From the NCBI RefSeq assembly GCF_900168065.1, contig NZ_FUZZ01000001.1, positions 2,352,623 to 2,416,622 on the forward strand: 64,000 nucleotides of DNA, read 5' to 3'. The notes below the pieces were generated by a model that was not told the DNA's origin, did no database searches, and worked only from the letters and a program-made list of their open reading frames with translations. Source of the stretch: Chitinophaga ginsengisegetis. Lineage in GTDB: Bacteria; Bacteroidota; Bacteroidia; Chitinophagales; Chitinophagaceae. Position numbers and translations under genes: made by a program. Below, in pieces: positions 35,996-44,986 of the stretch; within the stretch, counting starts at the first letter, position 1; each line of letters starts with the position of its first letter.

Positions 35996-36310
35996 TTAGA
36001 TGATTGTTTGCTTACAGTTTTAAATCTACATCAATTTGGTACAAGTGAACAACATTATCAGCGAAATGTTGATTCAAGGTAGGCAAACTTCTTTAAATTT
36101 TACAAGAACTTTTATGAAAATTTTAATTAGTTGGATATAATTATCCAAATTATGCAAGAACTTATTAAGTTAATGTTAATTTTCCATCAGAAAAAAGCAA
36201 AATAATTCCAGGTGCTGTAAAATGACAAACGTTTGCATCTAATTACCCAGAGCCACTGGGAACCCATCCAGTGATGAACGCACCGGTATGATAATTGAAC
36301 CGGCCCCGGT
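35996..36310. other. Gene-free AT-rich intergenic region
   Basis: The 315 bases between the divergent ROK and KTSC genes are AT-rich. Apart from the operator-like elements at 36040-36071, no coding frame, RNA gene or clear TAnnTTTG promoter is visible. A short symmetric stretch TTGGATATAATTATCCAA at about 36132-36149 is a perfect 18-base palindrome and may be another binding site. Confidence 0.5.
36040..36071. promoter_or_regulatory. Candidate operator region of the ROK gene
   Basis: TACAAGTGAAC at 36040-36050 (shared with the susC upstream region) runs directly into a perfect inverted repeat CAACATT-N8-AATGTTG at 36050-36071. It lies 45-76 bases upstream of the ROK start codon, a suitable place for autoregulation. 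Confidence 0.4.
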
Positions 36311-36508
36311 ATGCCTTCATCTGTGGTAGCCCATATGATATATAATGCAGACACGCGTACGCTCCGGATCATATTCGTATCAGGAATGGTATATGATTAT
36401 AAAGACGTGCCCGAAGCGGTATACTTAGCTATGAAGTCGTCCGGCTCAAAGGGCATCTATCTTAACAAACACATCAAAGGACATTATGATTTTGAAAAAG
36501 TCAGATAA
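36311..36508 (+). CDS. KTSC-domain protein
   Basis: 65 residues, the whole length matching the KTSC domain: SSVVAHMIYNADTRTLRIIF, then GMVYDYKDVPEAVY, then SSGSKGIYLNKHIKGHYDF. This small domain is found alone or fused to lysyl-tRNA-synthetase-related and other nucleic-acid proteins; its role is not well defined. Its stop codon is three bases from the stop of the convergent AraC gene, leaving no space for a terminator. Confidence 0.85.
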   Translation: MPSSVVAHMIYNADTRTLRIIFVSGMVYDYKDVPEAVYLAMKSSGSKGIYLNKHIKGHYDFEKVR

Positions 36509-36511
36509 CCA

Positions 36512-37363
36512 TCAGGCGGCGCCGTGCATAGCCTGCCTCCGGATATCACTCATCCCCTTCTGGTAAAACCGTTTCATCATTTTATTCAGGTGACTGCTGT
36601 CGGTGAAACCAAGATCCCACGCAATTTCCTTAAAGGACAGGTCGGTGTACAATGCCTTTGCCTCGGCCAGTTTTAATTTGGAACGGAGTACAAACTCCTG
36701 GTAAGTTTCACCGGCGTTCCGTTTGAAATACTCACTGAAATAAGTAGCGGAGATATTGAAACGCTGGCATAAATAAGACAACGTAATTTTTTCTTCGTCG
36801 AGCAGATGGAACTGGATATGCAGCAGCACTTCCGCGAACCGTTTGCCTTCCACTCCCTGCTCCCCGGGCAATACCATCGCCACATTGCGGGCTATCAGTT
36901 CCAGCACCGCCACCATCAGCCCCTGCATAATGCGCCGCGAATGATTGTCGGAACGCTGCTGCTCATACATCAGCAACTCCAGTAAACGGATAAGATGCTG
37001 TTTATCATTCTCCCCGCTGATCAGCTCCCCCGCTTTGCGGTTATAATTCCCAATAATGAAATTGAGCCGGCAGAACCATTTCCCGAAATCTATTACGCAG
37101 TCCTGTTCTCCCGAAAAAAAACTGGCATTGAACTGAATAAACAGGAAAGTAGTGGGCTGGTCTATCCGGTAGGTATGACAGTCGGAAGACGGTAACAGGA
37201 AAATACTTCCTTTGCTATAACGGGAACGGGTATACTCTACCTGCTGTTCCCCGCTGCCTTCGAGGATATACACCAGCTCAAAAAAGTTGTTCCTGCGGTT
37301 ACGTTTTTCCCAGCGCTCCAGGGTGGTAACGCTGATGCTAAATGGGTCGTGTACCTTTTCCAT
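36512..37363 (-). CDS. AraC-family transcriptional regulator
   Basis: A 283-residue protein. The N-terminal cupin-like sensor (about 15-100) reads FFELVYILEGSGEQQVEY and GSIFLLPSSDCHTYRI. The C-terminal double helix-turn-helix (about 180-280) reads TLSYLCQRFNISATYFSEYF then FKEIAWDLGFTDSSHLNKMM. It is divergent from the quinone-oxidoreductase-like gene with 130 bases between start codons and probably regulates it. Confidence 0.92.
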   Translation of the reverse strand: MEKVHDPFSISVTTLERWEKRNRRNNFFELVYILEGSGEQQVEYTRSRYSKGSIFLLPSSDCHTYRIDQPTTFLFIQFNASFFSGEQDCVIDFGKWFCRLNFIIGNYNRKAGELISGENDKQHLIRLLELLMYEQQRSDNHSRRIMQGLMVAVLELIARNVAMVLPGEQGVEGKRFAEVLLHIQFHLLDEEKITLSYLCQRFNISATYFSEYFKRNAGETYQEFVLRSKLKLAEAKALYTDLSFKEIAWDLGFTDSSHLNKMMKRFYQKGMSDIRRQAMHGAA

Positions 37364-37462
37364 ACTGTAAATGTAAGTAATAAACTACCGCTGCGTAAGG
37401 GGCATCCCATCCTGTTACTGCTGTTTCCTTTTACGGTACGGGTATAACGGCAGGCGGCTGAC

Positions 37463-37470
37463 TAGCTTTG
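37463..37470 (+). promoter_or_regulatory. -7 promoter element of the oxidoreductase gene
   Basis: TAGCTTTG matches the Bacteroidota -7 consensus TAnnTTTG and lies 23 bases before the ATG at 37494. A weak T-rich -33 candidate is present about 30 bases upstream. The element lies in the gap shared with the divergent AraC regulator. Confidence 0.5.
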
Positions 37471-37493
37471 CTTTCATAAAAAATGAAGATCAC

Positions 37494-38462
37494 ATGAAAG
37501 CAATTATTTTAGAGAGACTGGATAAAAACGCCCCCCTCACCATTTCACACACCGCCATACCTGCTATTGCTGCAGACGAAGTACTCATTGAAACCAAAGC
37601 GATTGGTATTAACCCGGTAGATTATAAAACACTGGAAGACTATACCACTCCCGACGGGTTACGTGCCAGCTGGGCGCCCGCACTGGATGGCATTTCACCG
37701 CTGATCCTGGGATCAGATATTGCCGGCGTGGTAACGGCTGTGGGCAGCGCCGTCACCAAATTCAATACAGGCGATGAAGTATTCGGGATGATAAAAATGC
37801 CGGGGCATGGCCGCGTATTCGCGGACTACGTTGCGGCGCCGGCTATCCATCTCGCTAAAAAACCGGTCAACATATCCTTTACAGAAGCAGCTGCAGCAAC
37901 ACTCGCCGCTATTACGGCATGGCAAAACCTGCATACACATTACCAGACAAAAGAAGGCGACCGTGTGCTCATCACCGCACCCGCAGGCGGCGTAGGACAT
38001 TATGCTGTGCAAATGGCCAAAGCGGCAGGCGCCCATGTAATAGCAGTAACTACCGCCGCTAACGCCGACTGGGTACGTCAGCTGGGGGCAGACGACATCA
38101 TTGATTATAACCACTTCAATTTTGAAGAGGCCGGCAGCCTGCAACTGAACCTGGTACTGGATATCGGCGGAAGATTCCCGGCTGCTCTCTATGAAAAACA
38201 TTTTGCTCCCGGCGCTGCCCTGTTCTTCCTGCCGCATGGCCTGCCGGCAGCCACCACCCAATACTATCAATCAAAAGGTTTTGATGTGCGCTTCACCGGC
38301 GTTACCTCCGATGAAAAAGCCATTGATGCTATCGCCGGATTGCTGCAATCAGGAAAAATAAAATCCTACGTCGGTAAAGTATTCCCGTTTGACCAGATGC
38401 GCGCCGCCTTCGATGAAATGAAAAAGGGTACTACGAAAGGAAAGATCGTAGTAACCCTTTAA
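37494..38462 (+). CDS. MDR-family NADPH-dependent quinone-oxidoreductase-like enzyme
   Basis: A 322-residue medium-chain dehydrogenase/reductase. The GroES-like N-terminal half reads AIGINPVDYKTLEDY and ILGSDIAGVVTAVGSAV. The Rossmann half reads VLITAPAGGVGHYAVQMAK and GADDIIDYNHFNF, with C-terminal KGTTKGKIVVTL. Cysteine zinc ligands of alcohol dehydrogenases are absent, so it is a zinc-independent reductase of the QOR/zeta-crystallin group using NAD(P)H on quinones or enones. It is divergent from the AraC regulator and ends at a shared hairpin terminator. Confidence 0.9.
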   Translation: MKAIILERLDKNAPLTISHTAIPAIAADEVLIETKAIGINPVDYKTLEDYTTPDGLRASWAPALDGISPLILGSDIAGVVTAVGSAVTKFNTGDEVFGMIKMPGHGRVFADYVAAPAIHLAKKPVNISFTEAAAATLAAITAWQNLHTHYQTKEGDRVLITAPAGGVGHYAVQMAKAAGAHVIAVTTAANADWVRQLGADDIIDYNHFNFEEAGSLQLNLVLDIGGRFPAALYEKHFAPGAALFFLPHGLPAATTQYYQSKGFDVRFTGVTSDEKAIDAIAGLLQSGKIKSYVGKVFPFDQMRAAFDEMKKGTTKGKIVVTL

Positions 38463-38464
38463 CC

Positions 38465-38495
38465 AATAACGGCCGGGATTAACCCGGCTGTTATT
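38465..38495. terminator. Bidirectional hairpin between convergent genes
   Basis: AATAACGGCCGGG / CCCGGCTGTTATT: a 13-pair stem with one G-T wobble and loop ATTAA. It starts two bases after the oxidoreductase stop and overlaps the stop of the TlpA-like gene, so it can serve both converging transcripts. Confidence 0.7.
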
Positions 38496-39630
38496 AATGC
38501 GGCAGTATTTCTGCCAGTTTTTTATCCAGGTCTTCCCCGCGCAGGTTCTTAGCCACTATTTTCCCGGTGGGATCCAGCAGGAAATTTTGCGGTACCGCGC
38601 GAACACCGTACAATTTCGCTACTTCATTCTCCCAGTATTTCAGATCAGATACATGCGTCCAGGTGAGTTGATCGGTGTGAATGGCTTTCAGCCAGGCATC
38701 GTGCCCGTTGGCCTGATCCAGCGATACGCCCAGGATGGTAAAGGACTGATCTTTATATTTATTAAAGGCTGCCACCACATGCGGATTTTCTGCACGGCAG
38801 GGACCACACCAGCTGGCCCAGAAATCCACCAATACATATTTGCCGCGGAAGTCGGTGAGGTTTACCGGCTTGCCCAGTGTATCATTTTGTGTAAATACCG
38901 GTGCAGTAGCGCCAACAGCAGTTTGTTTCCAGCCATTGATCAGCGCTGCTACTTCTTTTCCTTTTTTGCTTTCCTTCACAGCAGCAGATAAAGTATTGAA
39001 AACCGTTTCCAGTTCAGCAGGATTGTCAGGAATGCTGCCGGCACTGCTTTGCAGGGCATCCAGGCTTACCGGTGATTTAGGATTTTCTTTTATAAATGCC
39101 TGGTATATTTTCTTCTCTTCTTCGCGGATGGCCTTACTTTTTTCATCGTAAGATTTACGGAATTCCGGCGATTTACGGGTTTCTTCCTTGGCGGCAATGT
39201 AATCTTCCGTAAGCTGATCCCTTTGTGCAACCGTGGCTTTCAGCTTTGCCTGCAGGCGCTGCTGATCGTCGTTGAGACGGGAACCTTTGATGGTGGCGTT
39301 GTATACGGAATCTTTACCGCTAACGATAATGGTGCCTTTTTCAAGATATACCTGCAACAGATCTGATTTGTAAGACATGATATTGGTAGGCGGGCCATGA
39401 CGCAATACCAGCGAGGCTTTCACCGGGTCGCCCACTTTGCCTTTAAATTCAAATACGCCCTGCTGCAACGCGGCAGAATCCCTCACGGTAGTGCCATTGG
39501 CCCGGTAAGTGAGAAACAGTTTGGCAGGAGCATCCAATGTCCCTATTTTCCCTTTCAGCACGTAGGTGCCGTCCTGGGCCAGCAGTGCGGCAGGGAATAA
39601 AGCCAGCATTGATACTAAGATGTGTTTCAT
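38494..39630 (-). CDS. TlpA-like thiol-disulfide oxidoreductase with DUF4369 domain
   Basis: 378 residues from the ATG at 39630; the longer frame overlaps the susD gene and is rejected. Signal peptide to about 18 (LFPAALLAQ). The N-terminal DUF4369-type beta domain is about 20-120 (GTYVLKGKIGTLDAPAKLFL). A charged helical linker follows. A TlpA/AhpC-type thioredoxin domain spans about 240-376 with active site FWASWCGPCRAENP and cis-proline loop VRAVPQNFLLD. It acts in the periplasm, reducing or oxidising disulfides of an unknown partner. It is the last gene of the second sigma/FecR operon, 20 bases downstream of susD. Confidence 0.9.
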   Translation of the reverse strand: MKHILVSMLALFPAALLAQDGTYVLKGKIGTLDAPAKLFLTYRANGTTVRDSAALQQGVFEFKGKVGDPVKASLVLRHGPPTNIMSYKSDLLQVYLEKGTIIVSGKDSVYNATIKGSRLNDDQQRLQAKLKATVAQRDQLTEDYIAAKEETRKSPEFRKSYDEKSKAIREEEKKIYQAFIKENPKSPVSLDALQSSAGSIPDNPAELETVFNTLSAAVKESKKGKEVAALINGWKQTAVGATAPVFTQNDTLGKPVNLTDFRGKYVLVDFWASWCGPCRAENPHVVAAFNKYKDQSFTILGVSLDQANGHDAWLKAIHTDQLTWTHVSDLKYWENEVAKLYGVRAVPQNFLLDPTGKIVAKNLRGEDLDKKLAEILPH

Positions 39631-39650
39631 GTGGTTTTTAATTTTATGAT

Positions 39651-41165
39651 TTAAAATGGTCTTCCATCCAACGGTATATTCCATTGCGGGTTAAACTTCA
39701 ATATCACGTTGGAGATGGTTAAAATAAAATCTTTCGAATCCACGGTTCCTTCGTGTGTTTCCGTGCCTATCTTATGTTGTATTTTAGGCTTGCACCAGGG
39801 CTTGCCGGTTTCGAGGCAAAGTCTTTTCAGGTCCAGGAAACGTTTGAATGAACCCAGGGGCAGCTCTCTTCTTCTTTCATCGAGCACCTGCTGGATCACT
39901 TCATCTTTGGAACCTACCGGAAGCGTGGGCGTACCGGTTTTGTAGCGGTAGCGGCGCAGGGTATTGAGGTCGTCGATGGCAGCGGCCAGCTGATTGGTGC
40001 GGGCATATCCTTCTGCACGCATCAGCAGCAGTTCCGGATAACTGAAGCCGGCAGTCATGTTGGTTTTGGAACCGCGATAATACTGGATACGGTTACCATC
40101 GTCATACACCACATTATTGTAGGTAGTTTTATAACCTGGCGCTGTTAAGAAGAAATATTTAAACCGCAGGTCATTGGCCTGGTCATACAACGCAATCACT
40201 TCATCGGAAGGATAGCTGGAAGAAGACCTGCCGGCGCCGGCATCGAGGTTGCGGTACAGCAGGTTTTCGCGGCTATTGGCAGCGCTCAGGAAGTTATCCG
40301 GTCCTTTAATAGTGCTGTTGATAAGATTGGTTGGATCCGTCCACGAAAAGCTGTTGTAGTCATAGATCAGTTTATCGGTGCCGCCTTTGCTGGCTGCCGT
40401 CCACGCGAGATTGGCATAATACACCACGCTGTCGTACTTCTGTGTAAACAGGTGATAGTACGCCAGCAATGCATGCGCCGCCGTTTTATTCGGACGGGAA
40501 GGCCAGTTGGTTACTTCCGGCATGTCCGGCAAAGCGGTGAGCACATCGTTCTGTACCTGTGCAAAGGCTTGTTCCTGTGTGGACAGATCCGGTAACGGCG
40601 CGCCCATATCGGAGCTGGTTACATAAGGAATGGTTTTGGTATCGTTGGGAGCACCGGGCTTATATACAGGTCCGTATACCAGGGTGGTAATAAAGTACGA
40701 CCATGCCCTGTTTACCAGCGCCTGCGCCACTACCGTTTTGGCATACTGCTGATTTTCTGTACTGAGATTGGGAATAGCCCGTACGCCATCAATCACGTTG
40801 TTAAAATAAGCCATAGAGCGGTAAGTGCCCCAGTCCCAGAAATAATCCGATGTAGACGGATTTTTATAAGGCTGCCTGAAAACATACGCCCAGTAACGGT
40901 CGATGTTAGGATGGTTGTTGGCCTTATAATTAATATTACCGATACCATTGGAAAGCGACAGGTTATCTGTTAAGTAACCGAGGTTACAACCAGTGTTATT
41001 GTCAATAAACACCCATTGTGCAATGTTGCTGTTATCCAGCAGGTGATCAAAGTCTGCCACCTCTGAAGGGATCAGTTTTCCTTTTGGTTTTACATCCAGG
41101 AATTTTGTGCAGGAGCTGATACTTCCTGCCATGATAATAACCAGTATGAGTATACGCTGTTTCAT
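39651..41165 (-). CDS. RagB/SusD family lipoprotein (TlpA-linked locus)
   Basis: A 504-residue protein with a lipobox (GSISSC, C19) and start TKFLDVKPKGKLIPSEVADF. Helical repeats include RAWSYFITTLVYGPVYKPG and HALLAYYHLFTQKYDSVVYY. The C-terminal RRRELPLGSFKRFLDLKRL replaces the common ERRVEL block. It belongs to the SusD subgroup usually paired with STN-containing SusC proteins and thioredoxin-like proteins. The ligand is unknown; no glycosidase is linked. Confidence 0.92.
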   Translation of the reverse strand: MKQRILILVIIMAGSISSCTKFLDVKPKGKLIPSEVADFDHLLDNSNIAQWVFIDNNTGCNLGYLTDNLSLSNGIGNINYKANNHPNIDRYWAYVFRQPYKNPSTSDYFWDWGTYRSMAYFNNVIDGVRAIPNLSTENQQYAKTVVAQALVNRAWSYFITTLVYGPVYKPGAPNDTKTIPYVTSSDMGAPLPDLSTQEQAFAQVQNDVLTALPDMPEVTNWPSRPNKTAAHALLAYYHLFTQKYDSVVYYANLAWTAASKGGTDKLIYDYNSFSWTDPTNLINSTIKGPDNFLSAANSRENLLYRNLDAGAGRSSSSYPSDEVIALYDQANDLRFKYFFLTAPGYKTTYNNVVYDDGNRIQYYRGSKTNMTAGFSYPELLLMRAEGYARTNQLAAAIDDLNTLRRYRYKTGTPTLPVGSKDEVIQQVLDERRRELPLGSFKRFLDLKRLCLETGKPWCKPKIQHKIGTETHEGTVDSKDFILTISNVILKFNPQWNIPLDGRPF

Positions 41166-41183
41166 GATCGCCGTAATTAATTG

Positions 41184-44100
41184 TTAAAGACTGAATGATA
41201 ACCCTACATAGAATTCCGGCCGTAGCGACAGGGAAGAAAATCCTTGTTCCGTAAATGCGCCGGTGCCGCCGGACAGGTTCAGTTCCGATGTTTCAGGATC
41301 GCGGTGATCGCTGTTGGCGGTAATCATGAACAGGTTCCTTGTCTGGAAATAAATCCGGGTACTGGTGAAGCCGATACGTTTCAGCAGCTGCGGATTCAGA
41401 TCGTAGGTTAATGTTATATCCCGGAGTTTCATGTAGCTGGCGCTCTCTATCAGAATATCTGAATAAGGGAAATAGAACATATCCATATTCCAGCTGCTGA
41501 GTTTCGGATAAATGGTTTTGGCTTCATCACCCGGTTGCTTCCATCTTTCCGATACATGTTTATTCAGGATATTAGATCCGCTAAAGGCATCTCTCCTTAA
41601 CACATTTCCCAGTTTTGCAATAAACATAAAAGACAAATCGAAACGCTGCACGCGGAAGGAGTTGGTTAAGCCGATCGCATATTTCGGACGCAGGGTACCG
41701 CTGTAAATCAGGTCGCCTACCGCCACATTGCCACCACCGCTTTTTTCTCCCTTGGCCGTGTAAAACTGCGACACGCCGTTGTTATCCAGGCCGGCATACT
41801 TGTAGCTGTACAAGGCATCCAGCGGATCGCCGGCTTTTTTGATAGCGCCGCTGGTGATGGTAGAAGGATACTGGTAGGTAACATTGTAGGTAACTACCGT
41901 GTTCTTGTTGTAGCTGAAATTCAGGAAGGTATTCCAAACGAAATCGCGTTTACGCAATACATCCGCATTCAGGGAGATTTCATAGCCTGTATTTCTTACT
42001 TCCCCGATATTCTTTACCAGGGAACTAAAGCCACGGGTAGGATCAATGGCGTCAGATGCCAGCAGGTCGCTGCTGTTACGCAGGTAGTAATCTGCGGTTA
42101 CATTGATCCGCCTGTTCAGCAGGGAGATATCCACACCAAAGTTGGTGCTTTTTGTTTTTTCCCAACGGAGCGAGTTATTTGGCGGTGAAGAGATACTGTA
42201 AGATACATCTCCGGTATAATTGGAATAACTGCCAGGGGTAATGATCAGGAAAGGTCCTGAGTTCAGGGAAATATTTCCGTTGATACCATAAGATGCCCGC
42301 AGATCCAGGCGATCGATCAATGGTACCTGGAAGAATTTTTCCTCTGCCAGTTTATAGGTGCCGCCGGCCGACCACAACGGTTTGTAGCGGTAACGCGGAT
42401 CGGTGCCAAAGAAATTGGTTTGATCCAGCCGGATACTTCCACTGAGAATAAAGCGGTTATTATACTCATAGGAACCGTTGGCATACCAGGAAACGAAACG
42501 GTTATCCTGGAAAGCATAACTGCCTATGCTGGCAGAGGGCCTGCTGGTGCCCAGCATATCAGCATTATAGGAACCGGCATTATAATCAGCATAGTTAAAA
42601 GTAGAAAACGTACCTGCCTGATCGTTATATCCGAAGCGGGTTGGCAGGCTATTGTTATCCGCTGTGTTCCGGCTTATTTCATTACCGGCAATAGCGCTTA
42701 CACGGTGTTTGGTGGCAATTACCCGGTTGAAGTTCAGCTGTGTGCGGAACATGTAACTCTGGTTGAAGTTGCGGGCTTCATTCACCACTGCACCATCGGG
42801 AATATAATGTTTGGAACCATTGGAGATGGAGGTATTATCATCGTACCAGAGCCGCACCCGGTAAGACATTTTATCGTACAGTGAGCGGGTTTGTGCATCG
42901 CCGCGGCTCCAGGTACCTCCTGCTTCTACGTTTAACCCGTCGAAGATTTTTACATTCACGCTGCCGCCCAACCGGATCTGTAACGCCTTTGTGTTGTAGG
43001 TTTCCAGTCCCAGGTCATCGAGCGGATTATAGTACAGTGGTTTCAACCCGGTTAAGGCTGCATACCGGTCTTCCTTCTTCTGGTTTTTAGAAGGCACATT
43101 CAGTGTTTCCCCTGTGGCCGGGTCTACCAGCAGGTTGTACGGCTGTACCAAAGATGTGTTGGTAAACGCCAGCATATCCTGCCAGCCACGTACCGGCGAA
43201 GCGGAGGTAGCGTAGTTCACATTGGAGAACAGGCGGATGTTCACACCTTTGCGTGGCTGCCAGTCGTTTTTCACATCAAAGATGAGGCGGTTGTCTGAAT
43301 TCCGGACCGTGTTGTTCTGATTGGATATATATCTTACCGCGGCGTTGAGCATACTTTTTTCGCTGCCGCCGGATAAGGAAATATTGTGTTGCTGCGTGAA
43401 CTGGTTCCTGAAATAATATTTCTCCATCTGCGCCAGTCCGTCGTTTTTCTTCAGCACATCCAGCTCGGCGTTCACATCTTTTTCGTTCATCCATCCCTGT
43501 GATTTGGCGATCATCAGGTAGTTGACACGGGAAGTGCTGCCATAGTTATTATAGGTAGTGAGGTAGCTGTTAGGGTCCTGGTTATAGAGTTCTATTTCCG
43601 CATCCACGTAATCGGCGGACGAGGCCCTGTTGAGGTTCGACAGATCCGGTTTCAGCGTAATGCCGGTAGATCCTTTGTACTCCACCTGCAACGCGCCTTT
43701 TCTGCCGGAGCGGGTAGCAATTACGATCACGCCGTTGGAAGAACGGGCGCCGTAAATGGAAGCGGCTACCGCATCCTTTAACACGGTGATCGATTCTATA
43801 TTATCGATATTGAGAGATTCCAGCCCTGCGCTGGAAGGGTACCCATCAATTACCAGCAGTGGTGCGCTGGCAGCAGTGCCCAGCAGGGTAGACACGCCAC
43901 GGATTTCCAGGTTGCCTTCTTTGGTGAGTACCACGCCGGTGGCTTGTCCTTCGAGGGCCGATTTTACGTCCGGCTTCAGTTTGGCACGGAGGCGATAGGG
44001 ATCGATCACGGAAAACGAGCCAGTGGCCCTTTCGCGGGAAATGGTCTGGTAGCCGGTGTTCACCACATCGATGCCGGTGAGTTTATTATTGGATGGCTTC

Positions 44101-44684
44101 AGCTGTATGCTGATGACGCCACTTTTACCCACTACGAGTTCCTGTTTTTCATAGCCAACATAAGAGAACGACAGCACGGCATTTTCATCTCTCACCACAA
44201 CGGTATATTCTCCGTTGTTATTGGTTTGTGTGCCTTTGGCTGTGCCTTTCACCACTACAGAAACGCCGGGCAGCGGAACACCGTTTTCATCGGTAATGCG
44301 GCCAGTGATCACTATCTGCGCCGGAGCAGCAGGCAGTTCCGGTGTGCGCGGCAGGATGCGGGTAACCGTAATGGTTTTGTCTTCGATGGCATACTCCAGG
44401 TTCTGCCCCATCAGCGAGGCATGCAGTAATTCCTGGATAGTAGCGTTTTTCATGTCCAGCGTAACGGGGCGGGAACTTTGCAGTGCATCGTAGTTATAAA
44501 AAACGATGTACCCCGTTTGCCGGTTGATAGTGTTAAAGACCGTTGATAACGGTGTGTTTCTGACAGACAGTGTTACGCGTTGTGCAGTGCTTTTTGCGCT
44601 GACCTGCAGCATGCCTGCCATTAGTAATAAAGCAGATAACCTCATGATCCTCCAAATTTTGGTTGGCAGATTATTTTTTTTCAT
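41184..44684 (-). CDS. SusC TonB-dependent receptor with STN domain (TlpA-linked locus)
   Basis: 1166 residues from the ATG at 44684; a 71-residue extension upstream lacks sense and is rejected. Signal to about 31 (LLLMAGMLQVSAKS), STN about 37-110 (VTLSVRNTPLSTVFNTINRQ), carboxypeptidase-D-like about 124-205 (PLPGVSVVVKGTAKGTQT), and plug with GIDVVNTGYQTISRERATGS, PLLVIDGYPSSAGLESLNID and SSNGVIVIATRSGRKG. The barrel ends EFYVGLSFSL. The NTGYQTISRERATGS plug start sets this subgroup apart from glycan-type SusC. Signalling to the adjacent FecR is expected. Confidence 0.94.
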   Translation of the reverse strand: MKKNNLPTKIWRIMRLSALLLMAGMLQVSAKSTAQRVTLSVRNTPLSTVFNTINRQTGYIVFYNYDALQSSRPVTLDMKNATIQELLHASLMGQNLEYAIEDKTITVTRILPRTPELPAAPAQIVITGRITDENGVPLPGVSVVVKGTAKGTQTNNNGEYTVVVRDENAVLSFSYVGYEKQELVVGKSGVISIQLKPSNNKLTGIDVVNTGYQTISRERATGSFSVIDPYRLRAKLKPDVKSALEGQATGVVLTKEGNLEIRGVSTLLGTAASAPLLVIDGYPSSAGLESLNIDNIESITVLKDAVAASIYGARSSNGVIVIATRSGRKGALQVEYKGSTGITLKPDLSNLNRASSADYVDAEIELYNQDPNSYLTTYNNYGSTSRVNYLMIAKSQGWMNEKDVNAELDVLKKNDGLAQMEKYYFRNQFTQQHNISLSGGSEKSMLNAAVRYISNQNNTVRNSDNRLIFDVKNDWQPRKGVNIRLFSNVNYATSASPVRGWQDMLAFTNTSLVQPYNLLVDPATGETLNVPSKNQKKEDRYAALTGLKPLYYNPLDDLGLETYNTKALQIRLGGSVNVKIFDGLNVEAGGTWSRGDAQTRSLYDKMSYRVRLWYDDNTSISNGSKHYIPDGAVVNEARNFNQSYMFRTQLNFNRVIATKHRVSAIAGNEISRNTADNNSLPTRFGYNDQAGTFSTFNYADYNAGSYNADMLGTSRPSASIGSYAFQDNRFVSWYANGSYEYNNRFILSGSIRLDQTNFFGTDPRYRYKPLWSAGGTYKLAEEKFFQVPLIDRLDLRASYGINGNISLNSGPFLIITPGSYSNYTGDVSYSISSPPNNSLRWEKTKSTNFGVDISLLNRRINVTADYYLRNSSDLLASDAIDPTRGFSSLVKNIGEVRNTGYEISLNADVLRKRDFVWNTFLNFSYNKNTVVTYNVTYQYPSTITSGAIKKAGDPLDALYSYKYAGLDNNGVSQFYTAKGEKSGGGNVAVGDLIYSGTLRPKYAIGLTNSFRVQRFDLSFMFIAKLGNVLRRDAFSGSNILNKHVSERWKQPGDEAKTIYPKLSSWNMDMFYFPYSDILIESASYMKLRDITLTYDLNPQLLKRIGFTSTRIYFQTRNLFMITANSDHRDPETSELNLSGGTGAFTEQGFSSLSLRPEFYVGLSFSL

Positions 44685-44986
44685 TGTACCGGCAAATACC
44701 GGTGTGTAAGATCTGCATTGGTGGTGATGCTTTCCGGAAGTGTTGATGTGGTGATGATCAGGCCTGCGGACAAGGGAATACGATCCCTCTTCTCTGTTTT
44801 GGAACAAAGCAGTTAAAATCATACATTTGATTTCGGTGATAAAAATGAGTTTACGCGAATAATTTATTGCCTGTAACCAGTGATGTTTGCCCATCACTGG
44901 TTTTTTAATGGCGCTGGTTTTAGTTGATCATGATTACTTCTAATACAATAGCTGGTCAGATTTAAGTGTTAAAAAATATGGCTTGT
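44685..44986 (-). promoter_or_regulatory. fecR-susC intergenic leader with hairpin
   Basis: 302 bases without a gene. A perfect 11-bp inverted repeat AACCAGTGATG / CATCACTGGTT lies at 44875-44885 and 44892-44902. On the minus strand it is preceded by AAAAAA and not followed by T, so it does not look like a fecR terminator. It may mark a leader structure or the site of a sigma-dependent promoter for susC. Nothing else is recognised. Confidence 0.4.

Noticed and set aside
44685..44897. 71-residue N-terminal extension of the SusC at 41184
   Set aside because: It lacks a signal sequence and runs through the leader hairpin. The ATG at 44684 is followed by a normal signal peptide and STN domain.
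44875..44902. Hairpin read as a terminator for fecR
   Set aside because: The T-run is on the plus-strand side only. On the transcribed minus strand it is preceded by A and not followed by T.
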